A stretch of DNA of 64,000 bases from Vineibacter terrae. GTDB taxonomy: Bacteria > Pseudomonadota > Alphaproteobacteria > Reyranellales > Reyranellaceae. A program made the position numbers and the translations under genes. Shown one piece after another: positions 44,152 through 50,707 of the stretch. Where the stretch lies: positions 1-64,000 of the forward strand of contig NZ_VDUZ01000023.1 in assembly GCF_008039615.1 (NCBI RefSeq), in the 5' to 3' direction. Within the stretch, counting starts at the first letter, position 1, and the number at the start of each line of letters is the position of its first letter. Below the pieces are notes generated by a model that was given only the letters and a program-made list of their open reading frames with translations, searched no databases and was not told the origin of the DNA.

Positions 44152-45057
44152 TCAGGGGTTGCGGATGAGGGTCGAGACGCCGCGATGCCAGTCCTTCAAG
44201 GCGTCCGAAACGTTGTCGGTCGGCGGATGCTTGTGCCACTCGATCAGGAAGGCGTAGTCCTGGCCGGCGATGGTCCGCACCACATGCGCGCCGACCGGCA
44301 GGCCGTTCGGGTTCGCCGGCGACTTGACCGTGGCCAGGACCTTTTTCGCCTCGGCGCCGACCAGCACCGGGACGGCGCCGACAAGCCGGCGATATCCCTG
44401 CGGCGCGGGCACCGGCCGTCCGCGCGCCGGTTCCGGCCCGGTCGTGCCGGAGAGCAGCGACAATGCCGACTGCAGCACGGCTGTGGCGCCGCCCAGCCCG
44501 CCCGTCAGCGCTGCCGTCCACGACGTTCCTGTCGCCGCCGTCGCCTGCTCCATCGCGGCCTCGGCCTTTGCCTTGGCCTTCGCCTTGGCTTCAGGGGTGT
44601 TCTCCTGCTTGGTGGCGTGCTCGACCATCGCCCACAGCACTGCCACGCTCCTGGTGACCGGGTCGGCGTCCCACCAGGAAGACGTGTCGTTCTCGGCCGT
44701 CTTTGTCGGCTTGATCGAGACATGCATGTGGTGCGTATGCGGCTTCTCGCCGGTGTAGTCCCGCCAGACCCAGTCGGTGGCTTCGACCGTGCGGCGGTCG
44801 AAGATGATCTTCCGCACGCGCGCGTCTTGCCGGATCGAGAGCAAGGCCGCCAGCAGCAGGCAGTGCACGCCGTTGTTGGGATCGTGCGTCAGATCAAAGG
44901 CATGCACGATGCCGCTCGCATCCGGATTGTGATCCGACTGCCGGCGCGCGTGCTCGGCGTCGCCGATGATGCCATCCCCGCCCCGCTTTCGTTTCGGCCA
45001 CAGGGTGTTGGCTTCCGTCAATGCCGCTGCCACGGACGGGGCGGGACGCCAGGACAT
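44152..45057 (-). CDS. M15-like (D,D-carboxypeptidase/endolysin-type) peptidase
   Basis: A 301-aa protein whose first 120 residues resemble M15/VanY-like phage endolysin peptidases: SDHNPDASGIVHAFDL supplies an H43...D55 pair, and HTHHMHVS supplies a closing histidine (H110 or H112), together a likely zinc site. An Ala/Lys/Glu coiled segment (about 145-170), a hydrophobic Gly/Ala/Leu stretch (about 175-205) and a C-terminal domain of unknown type (215-301) follow. There is no signal peptide and no flanking phage gene. It may be a domesticated lysin that needs a holin-like route, or may cut peptidoglycan stems during lysis. Confident as a zinc peptidase fold, less so of role. Confidence 0.7.
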   Translation of the reverse strand: MSWRPAPSVAAALTEANTLWPKRKRGGDGIIGDAEHARRQSDHNPDASGIVHAFDLTHDPNNGVHCLLLAALLSIRQDARVRKIIFDRRTVEATDWVWRDYTGEKPHTHHMHVSIKPTKTAENDTSSWWDADPVTRSVAVLWAMVEHATKQENTPEAKAKAKAKAEAAMEQATAATGTSWTAALTGGLGGATAVLQSALSLLSGTTGPEPARGRPVPAPQGYRRLVGAVPVLVGAEAKKVLATVKSPANPNGLPVGAHVVRTIAGQDYAFLIEWHKHPPTDNVSDALKDWHRGVSTLIRNP

Positions 45058-45354
45058 GGTTTTCTCCTGATCCGTGTCTCATTTCACACCCAGTCTACGG
45101 AAGGTGACCTGCGATGGCGTCAACCCTAGGGTTGATGCGTTGGTTGATTCACGGATTGCACGGCTTGTCGCGAGACGCACCGCCCGTCGATCGGTATAGT
45201 CGTCGCGGGCCGATGCCGACGCCGGATGTGGGCAAGACAATTTGCGAAGCTCGAGCGGAACAGCGATCGCAAGAACGCCCTAGACGTTGAAGCAGATACG
45301 CTCCCCGCTGCCTCCGGCGTCGTCGCTGCGGATACCTTGAAGCGAGCCGGGGCC
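45058..45354. other. Intergenic region between M15-like and hypothetical genes
   Basis: A 297-base divergent gap. It has a local repeat of GGTTGATG(CGTTGGTTGATT) around 45132-45151 and an A+T-richer patch near 45060-45160 that could hold promoters. No gene is supported; open frames on both strands here are not protein-like. Confidence 0.4.
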
Positions 45355-45780
45355 ATGCACGAAGATCAGGCGGCGCACAGCGTGGAGGGGGATCGCCGGG
45401 CGAGCAGCCTGGACGGGATCTGGCGCATGGAATGGGGCCTCGTCGGATCCGACGATGGCGGCTTCGGCGGCATTCCGTTCGCCGTGCTGGTGCAGCGGCG
45501 GCGGGCCTGCGGCATCGATCGCCGCGGTGTGCTGCTCACCGCCGTGTTCGGACGGCAGACGGAGGACAGCGTCGAGGTGGCGGCCTGGTCCGACACGGCG
45601 GTCGTAGACGTCGATCATGTGCTGCGGCCGGCGGACGGGATCCATGTCCGCCAGGAACAGTCCTACCGCGGCAGGCTGGACGTCGTGCGCCAGAGCGGCC
45701 TGCTGCGCCTGGTCGGGACCATTTCGCACGGGGGCAAGGCCTTCAACGTGCGGCTGGAGCTGGTGGGAGCATTGCCGTAG
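45355..45780 (+). CDS. Hypothetical protein, beta-rich
   Basis: A 141-aa protein I do not recognise. The core starts LDGIWRMEWGLVG and continues with alternating hydrophobic strands (FAVLVQRR, GVLLTAVFG, VEVAAWSD), suggesting a small beta-barrel or lipocalin-like fold. The N-terminal 20 residues are charged. The start is uncertain: ATG 45355, ATG 45428 (inside the core) and an upstream ATG at 45226 share the frame. Its stop lies 10 bases before the glycosyltransferase gene at 45791, so it is probably co-transcribed with it. Confidence 0.5.
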   Translation: MHEDQAAHSVEGDRRASSLDGIWRMEWGLVGSDDGGFGGIPFAVLVQRRRACGIDRRGVLLTAVFGRQTEDSVEVAAWSDTAVVDVDHVLRPADGIHVRQEQSYRGRLDVVRQSGLLRLVGTISHGGKAFNVRLELVGALP

Positions 45781-45790
45781 ACCAGCGTCG

Positions 45791-46477
45791 ATGCTCACGA
45801 TCGTCATGCCCGTCCTCGACGAGGCCGCCACCGTCGTGGACGCCCTGCGGCGCCTGCAGGACCTGCGTGCCCGCGGCTGCGCGGTGATCGTCGTCGACGG
45901 CGGCAGCCACGACGCGACCGCGGACCTGGCGCGGCCGCTGGCGGACCGGGTGGCAGTGGCGCCGCGCGGCCGGGCGGTGCAGATGAACGCCGGCGCCGCC
46001 CTGGCGCAGGGCGATGCGCTGCTGTTCCTGCACGCCGACACGCTGCTGCCGCCGGACGCTGACCGCTGCATCGCAGACGCCTTGGCCGGCGGCGCCGATT
46101 GGGGGCGCTTCGACGTGCGCATCGACGGCGCGCATCCGATGCTGGCGGTCGTGGGCTGGTCGATGAACCTGCGGTCGCGCCTCACCGCCATCGCCACCGG
46201 CGACCAGGCGATGTTCGTGCGCCGCGACGTCTTCACCGCCGTTGGCGGCTTTCCGGACATCCCCCTGATGGAGGACATCGCGCTCTCGCGCACGCTCAAG
46301 CGGCGTGGCCGCCCCGCCTGCCTGCGCCCGCGGGTCACGACCTCCGGCCGGCGCTGGCAGAAGCATGGTGTCCTGCCCACCATCCTGCTGATGTGGCGGC
46401 TGCGCCTGGCCTATTTCCTGGGCGCCGATCCCGGTGAGCTCGCGGTGCGCTATGGCTATCGACCGGCCCGGCGCTGA
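45791..46477 (+). CDS. rSAM-associated glycosyltransferase, family 2 (TIGR04283-type)
   Basis: A 228-aa GT-A fold glycosyltransferase like the 'transferase 2, rSAM/selenodomain-associated' family found with ArsS in arsenosugar clusters. It opens LTIVMPVLDEAATV, with VVDGGSHDAT (donor-binding Asp), LFLHADTLLP (DxD-like metal site), GDQAMFVRRDVF and PLMEDIALSRTLKRRG (catalytic Glu-Asp). It overlaps the next gene by 26 bases, so translation is coupled. No membrane segment is obvious. Acceptor unknown; arsenosugar or another small metabolite is an inference from family context. Confidence 0.87.
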   Translation: MLTIVMPVLDEAATVVDALRRLQDLRARGCAVIVVDGGSHDATADLARPLADRVAVAPRGRAVQMNAGAALAQGDALLFLHADTLLPPDADRCIADALAGGADWGRFDVRIDGAHPMLAVVGWSMNLRSRLTAIATGDQAMFVRRDVFTAVGGFPDIPLMEDIALSRTLKRRGRPACLRPRVTTSGRRWQKHGVLPTILLMWRLRLAYFLGADPGELAVRYGYRPARR

Positions 46478-47087
46478 GGCCGTCGCCATCTTCGCGCGGG
46501 CGCCGGTGGCGGGCCAGTGCAAGACCCGCCTGATCCCGCTGCTGGGCGCCGACGGTGCTGCCGAGCTGCACCGGCGCATGATCGTGCGCACGGTCAGGAG
46601 CGCGCTCGCCGCCGGGATCGGACCGGTGGCGCTGTGGTGCACGCCCGGCACGGCGCATCCGCTGTTCGCCGCCCTGCACCGCGACCACGGGATCGTGCTG
46701 CATCCGCAGGCCGGCGATGGCCTGGGCGAGCGCATGCTGGCGGCCTTCCAGGCGCAGCCGGCCGGCCGGCCCCTGCTGCTGATCGGCACCGACTGCCCGG
46801 CCCTCACCCCGGCGCATCTGCGGGCCTGCGCCGACGCCCTGCTTGCGGGCGACGACGCCGTGTTCCTGCCCACCGAGGACGGCGGCTATTTCCTGGTCGG
46901 CCTGCGGGCGCCGCGGCCCGACCTGTTCACCGCCATGCCGTGGAGCACCGACCAGGTCATGCCGATGACGCGCCGGCGCCTGCATGATGCCGGGCTGCGC
47001 TGGCGCGAGCCCGCCATCCTCTGGGACGTCGACACGCCGGCCGACGTCGCGCGCCTGCGCCAGTCGGGGCTGATGGCGGTGCCGTAG
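46452..47087 (+). CDS. rSAM-associated nucleotidyl/glycosyltransferase, DUF2064 (TIGR04282-type)
   Basis: A 211-aa GT-A-like protein of the 'transferase 1, rSAM/selenodomain-associated' family. Motifs are VAIFARAPVAGQCKTRL (nucleotide-binding loop with Lys-Thr-Arg), LIGTDCPAL (metal site) and PTEDGGYFLVGL. It overlaps the preceding transferase gene, the usual arrangement for this pair. I chose ATG 46452; a GTG at 46434 is an alternative. The product probably activates or transfers a sugar or related group. Convergent with mtnP, with the two stops directly adjacent. Confidence 0.87.
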   Translation: MAIDRPGAEAVAIFARAPVAGQCKTRLIPLLGADGAAELHRRMIVRTVRSALAAGIGPVALWCTPGTAHPLFAALHRDHGIVLHPQAGDGLGERMLAAFQAQPAGRPLLLIGTDCPALTPAHLRACADALLAGDDAVFLPTEDGGYFLVGLRAPRPDLFTAMPWSTDQVMPMTRRRLHDAGLRWREPAILWDVDTPADVARLRQSGLMAVP

Positions 47088-47960
47088 CTATCCCAGCACC
47101 CGGCCGGCGACGGCGTCGAGCTTGCGCAGCAGCGCGGGATCGCGGGCTTCGGGGGCCGTGATGATGGCGTAGGTGAGCGCCGTGTCCGAGCCGATCGGAC
47201 AGGGCTCGTGCTCGGCCGGGAAGTCGGCGGCCAGCCGCGCCACCAGCCGCTTGGCGCTGTCAGCATTGGCGTGCATCACGGCCAGGATCTTGGCCACGTC
47301 GACGGTGCCGTGGTCCTCGTGCCAGGAATCGTAGTCGGTCACCATGGCCACCGAGGCGTAGCAAAGCTCGGCCTCGCGCGCGAGCTTGGCTTCCGGCATG
47401 TTGGTCATGCCGATCACGGCGCAGCCCCATTCGCGATACAGCCGGCTCTCGGCCAGGGTCGAGAACTGCGGCCCTTCCATCGCCAGGTAGGTGCCGCCGC
47501 GGTGCAGCGCGATGGCCTCGGCCCTGGCTGCCGCCTCGAGCCGGTCGAGCAGGCGTGGGCTGACCGGATCGCCGAAGGCGACATGCGCCACGCAGCCGGT
47601 GCCGAAGAAGCTCTTGGCCCGCGCCACGGTGCGGTCGATGTACTGGTCGACCAGCACGAACATGCCGGGCGCCAGGTCGGCGCGCAGCGAGCCGCAGGCC
47701 GACAGCGACACCACGTCGGTGACACCGGCGCGCTTGAGGGCGTCGATATTGGCACGGTAGTTGATCTCGCCCGGCGGGATGCGATGGCCCCGCCCATGGC
47801 GCGGCAGGAACACCATCGGCAGGTCGCCCAATGTGCCGAAGCAGAGCGCGTCGGACGGCTCGCCCCACGGCGACTCCACCTTCTGCCACCGCACCTCGCG
47901 CAGGCCCGGCAGATCGTAGATCCCCGACCCGCCGATCACGCCCAGAACCGCCTTCACCAT
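47088..47960 (-). CDS. mtnP: S-methyl-5'-thioadenosine phosphorylase
   Basis: A 290-aa purine-nucleoside phosphorylase-family enzyme splitting 5'-methylthioadenosine (and possibly 5'-deoxyadenosine) into adenine and a ribose-1-phosphate derivative. Seen: GGSGIYDLPGL at the N-terminus, PRHGRGHRIPP (phosphate site), SACGSLR, MEGPQFSTLAES, and TDYDSWHE, whose Asp residues select adenine over hypoxanthine. The start at 47960 follows a short leader, and a radical SAM gene diverges 72 bases away. Radical SAM reactions release 5'-deoxyadenosine, so the pairing may be metabolic rather than accidental. Confidence 0.94.
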   Translation of the reverse strand: MVKAVLGVIGGSGIYDLPGLREVRWQKVESPWGEPSDALCFGTLGDLPMVFLPRHGRGHRIPPGEINYRANIDALKRAGVTDVVSLSACGSLRADLAPGMFVLVDQYIDRTVARAKSFFGTGCVAHVAFGDPVSPRLLDRLEAAARAEAIALHRGGTYLAMEGPQFSTLAESRLYREWGCAVIGMTNMPEAKLAREAELCYASVAMVTDYDSWHEDHGTVDVAKILAVMHANADSAKRLVARLAADFPAEHEPCPIGSDTALTYAIITAPEARDPALLRKLDAVAGRVLG

Positions 47961-48032
47961 CGCTGCGCTCTCCTCTTCACCACTCTCGAATTCTTGATGC
48001 GCCGGCATGGGCCGGCCCTGTAGGCTGCCGCC

Positions 48033-48980
48033 ATGAATGCGCTCGCACCACGCCTCGACCCGGCCAAGTTCCGCGATCCCTGGACGACCGCCAAGGGCGA
48101 GCAGCGCGCCGAGGTCGCGCTGCAGTCGCTGGACACCTTGTGGTTCAACACCGGCACGCTCTGCAATCTCACCTGTCGCAACTGCTACATCGAATCCTCG
48201 CCCCGCAACGACCGGCTGGCCTATCTGACGGCCGCCGAGGTGGCGGAATACCTCGACGAGATCCAGCGCGACAATCTCGGCACCCGCCTGATCGGCTTCA
48301 CCGGCGGCGAGCCGTTCATGAACCCCGAGCTGCCGGCGATGCTGGCGGACGTGCTGGAGCGCGGCTTCGAGGCGATGGTGCTGACCAACGCCATGAAGCC
48401 GATGCACAAGATGAAGCCGGCGCTGCTGGCGCTGCGCGCGCGCCACGGCGAACGGCTCACGATCCGCGTCTCGCTGGATCACTACGGCATGGCCCTGCAC
48501 GAGGCCGAGCGCGGGGCGCGCACGTGGCAGCCGACCCTGGATGGGCTGGTGTGGCTGGCGCGCAACGGCTTTGCCGTGCACGTGGCCGGGCGGCGCTTCT
48601 CCGGCGAGCCGGAGGACGCCCTGCGCGACGGCTATGCGCGCCTGTTCGCCGACAATGGCGTGCCGATCGACGCCCATGATCCGGTGACCCTGGTGCTGTT
48701 TCCCGAAATGGATGCCACGGTCGACGTGCCCGAGATCACGGTCGCGTGCTGGGGCATCCTCAACAAATCGCCCGACAGCGTCATGTGCGCCTCCTCGCGC
48801 ATGGTGATCAAGCGCAAGGCCCAGGCGCACCCGGCGGTCGTGGCCTGCACCCTGCTGCCCTACGACGCCCAGTTCGAGCTCGGCCGCACGCTGGCCGACG
48901 CCAGCGGCGCGGTGCGCCTGAACCACCCCCATTGCGCCAAGTTCTGCGTCCTGGGTGGCGCCGCCTGCAGCCGGAGCTAA
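48033..48980 (+). CDS. Radical SAM protein with cysteine-rich C-terminus
   Basis: A 315-aa radical SAM enzyme. The cluster motif is CNLTCRNC (C44, C48, C51) followed by YIESSPRNDRLAYL, then GFTGGEPFMNPEL (GGE, SAM binding) and RVSLDHYG. The last 85 residues hold six cysteines (ACW, MCA, ACT, HCAKFC, ACS), enough for an auxiliary iron-sulfur cluster, as in SPASM/twitch enzymes. It is shorter than B12-type radical SAM proteins and has no extra domain. Divergent from mtnP and 9 bases before an acetyltransferase gene. It may be related to the nearby rSAM-associated transferases, but it is not an obvious ArsS (CxxxCxxCH is absent). Reaction unknown. Confidence 0.88.
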   Translation: MNALAPRLDPAKFRDPWTTAKGEQRAEVALQSLDTLWFNTGTLCNLTCRNCYIESSPRNDRLAYLTAAEVAEYLDEIQRDNLGTRLIGFTGGEPFMNPELPAMLADVLERGFEAMVLTNAMKPMHKMKPALLALRARHGERLTIRVSLDHYGMALHEAERGARTWQPTLDGLVWLARNGFAVHVAGRRFSGEPEDALRDGYARLFADNGVPIDAHDPVTLVLFPEMDATVDVPEITVACWGILNKSPDSVMCASSRMVIKRKAQAHPAVVACTLLPYDAQFELGRTLADASGAVRLNHPHCAKFCVLGGAACSRS

Positions 48981-48989
48981 ATAAAGGCC

Positions 48990-49262
48990 ATGACCACCGT
49001 GCACGACAACAAGGCGCAGGGGCGCTACGAGCTGACGGCAGGCGACGCGCTCGCCGTCGCCTACTACCACCCGCAGGACGGCTGCCTGGTGTTCACGCAC
49101 ACCGAGGTGCCGCGGGCGCTGCGCGGCCAGGGCATCGCCTCGCGGCTCATCGAAGGCGCGCTGGACGATGCCCGCGCCCAGGGCCGCTGCGTGGTGCCGG
49201 CCTGCTCCTTCGTCGCCGACTTCATCGACCGCCACCCCCAGTATCGCGACCTGCTGCGATAG
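48990..49262 (+). CDS. GNAT-type N-acetyltransferase, small (YjdJ-like)
   Basis: A 90-aa protein of the short GCN5-related acetyltransferase group. It has the strand-loop VFTHTEVP, the CoA-binding RGQGIASRLIEGAL (about 45-58) and VVPACSFVADFIDRHP near the C-terminus. The start is 9 bases after the radical SAM stop, so it is likely co-transcribed. Substrate unknown. Confidence 0.87.
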   Translation: MTTVHDNKAQGRYELTAGDALAVAYYHPQDGCLVFTHTEVPRALRGQGIASRLIEGALDDARAQGRCVVPACSFVADFIDRHPQYRDLLR

Positions 49263-49368
49263 TCGCATCGCTGCGCAAGAAAAACCCGGCAACCAAAGCC
49301 TTCCGGCCGGCGTTGTGTCCACATCATGGCGGGCCGGTGACGGCCCAATGGCGATTCTGGAGCAGGAA

Positions 49369-49539
49369 ATGGCCGACGACCCGATCGCGCGCTTCCCGCA
49401 TCGCGAGGTGCCCGAAACCGCTTATCATACGGATGTGGATGACTTCGATGACTTCGACGACTTCGTCGACCCGGACGATGGCGAGGATTGCCGGGCCGGC
49501 CTGCTGGACCTCGACCGGCCCGAAGACGACGACATGTAG
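49369..49539 (+). CDS. Small acidic protein
   Basis: A 56-aa protein with ARFPHREVPETAYHT then DVDDFDDFDDFVDPDDGEDC and an acidic end RPEDDDM. GGAGCAGGAA directly precedes ATG 49369; ATG 49348 in frame would add 7 residues. The Asp/Phe repeats give a very low isoelectric point. No family recognised. A 57-base REP pair follows its stop by 5 bases. Confidence 0.5.
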   Translation: MADDPIARFPHREVPETAYHTDVDDFDDFDDFVDPDDGEDCRAGLLDLDRPEDDDM

Positions 49540-49544
49540 CCCGG

Positions 49545-49601
49545 GGAGCGCGGGCGTATCGCCCGCATCATGATCATGAGCGGGCCGGAGGCCCGCGCTC
49601 C
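49545..49601. repeat. REPIN: two inverted REP hairpins
   Basis: Two REP units, GGAGCGCGGGC-GTATC-GCCCGC (49545-49566) and the inverted GCGGGC-CGGAG-GCCCGCGCTCC (49580-49601), face each other around ATCATGATCATGA. The arms agree except in the loop. The GGAGCGC head is like that of the REPs beside the RAYT gene. It sits between convergent genes. Confidence 0.75.
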
Positions 49602-49609
49602 GAGGACGC

Positions 49610-50584
49610 TCAGGCCAGGACCTCCCTGTTGACGACGTTGTCCGGGTTGGGCTTGCCGTCGAAGACATCGAGCACGTTCTGCACCGTCGCCGCGGCCATG
49701 CGCGCCAGGGCCTCGGCGGTGACGCCGGCCATGTGCGGCGCGAAGATGATGTTGGGCAGCGCGCACAGCTTGTGCGCTTCCGCCGGCGGCTCCTTGTCGA
49801 GCACGTCGAGGCCGGCGGCCCGGATGGTGCCGCCCTTCAGCGCGTCGTAGAGCGCATCCTCGTTGATGATGCCGCCGCGGGCGGTGTTCACGATGTAGGC
49901 CGTGCGCTTCATCGCCGCCAGCTCGCCGCGCCCGATCAGGTCGACAGTCTCGGCGTTCTTGGGGCAGTGCACGGTCACGAAGTCGGCACGCGCCAGGCCG
50001 TCCTTGAGGTTGGCCACCGGCTCGCAGCCCGAGCCGCGGATCACGGCCGGCGGCACATAGGGATCGTAGACCAGCACCTCCATGTCCATGGCCAGGCAGC
50101 GCTTGGCGGTGCGCGAGCCGATGCGCCCGAAGCCGATGATCAGCAGGGTCTTCTGGAACAGGTCCACCGGCAGCTCGCCGAAGCGGTCGCCCCAGCGGTT
50201 CTCGCGCACCATGCGGTCGTAGTCGGCGCCGCGCTTGGCCAGGCTCATCATCAGGAAGATCGCATGCTCGGCCACCGACACCGAGTTGGCGATGCCCGTG
50301 ACCATCAGCGGGATCTTGCGCCGCGTCAGCGCCGGCACGTCGACGGTGTCGTAGCCGACGCCGATGCGGGCCGCCACCTTCAGCTCGGGCGCCGCTTCGC
50401 ATTCGGCCTCGCCGAACGGCGTCAGCCCCAGGGTCACGCCATGCGCGTCCTTCAGCGCGGCATGGAACGCCTCGGTCGAGAACTTCCCGAGCACGACCGC
50501 CTCGACATCGGGCCGGACCTTCAGCAGCGCCATGCCCGCCGCCGGCACCGGCGTCGGCATCACGATCTTCCACTTGTTCTGCAT
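49610..50584 (-). CDS. D-2-hydroxyacid dehydrogenase (NAD-dependent, PGDH-like)
   Basis: A 324-aa D-isomer specific 2-hydroxyacid dehydrogenase. The NAD-binding domain has GFGRIGSRTAKR (about 151-162); the catalytic trio is R in NTARGGI, E in DVLDKEP and H in FAPHMAG. The length and the RIGVGYDTVD block match phosphoglycerate/glyoxylate/hydroxypyruvate reductase-type enzymes without an ACT domain. The substrate cannot be assigned. It is downstream of the CoxL-like gene on the same strand, with a dispersed palindrome between them. Confidence 0.9.
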   Translation of the reverse strand: MQNKWKIVMPTPVPAAGMALLKVRPDVEAVVLGKFSTEAFHAALKDAHGVTLGLTPFGEAECEAAPELKVAARIGVGYDTVDVPALTRRKIPLMVTGIANSVSVAEHAIFLMMSLAKRGADYDRMVRENRWGDRFGELPVDLFQKTLLIIGFGRIGSRTAKRCLAMDMEVLVYDPYVPPAVIRGSGCEPVANLKDGLARADFVTVHCPKNAETVDLIGRGELAAMKRTAYIVNTARGGIINEDALYDALKGGTIRAAGLDVLDKEPPAEAHKLCALPNIIFAPHMAGVTAEALARMAAATVQNVLDVFDGKPNPDNVVNREVLA

Positions 50585-50613
50585 TATCGTTCCTTCTGCT
50601 TCGGCGCGTGCCC

Positions 50614-50692
50614 GTCATCCCGAGCGCAGCAAGGGATCTCCCGCGAACGGAGCCTCGATCCTCGGGAGATCCCTCGCTGCGCTCGGGATGAC
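50614..50692. repeat. Dispersed palindromic repeat, GTCATCCCGAGCG family
   Basis: A 79-base palindrome with ends GTCATCCCGAGCGCAGCAAG and CTCGCTGCGCTCGGGATGAC and a short loop. It lies between the co-directional CoxL-like and hydroxyacid dehydrogenase genes. Confidence 0.88.
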
Positions 50693-50707
50693 GGGTTGGA
50701 CAGCGCG

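Noticed and set aside
45280-46383. A 367-codon minus-strand frame across the hypothetical and glycosyltransferase genes
   Set aside because: Antisense to a clear glycosyltransferase; arginine- and proline-rich translation.
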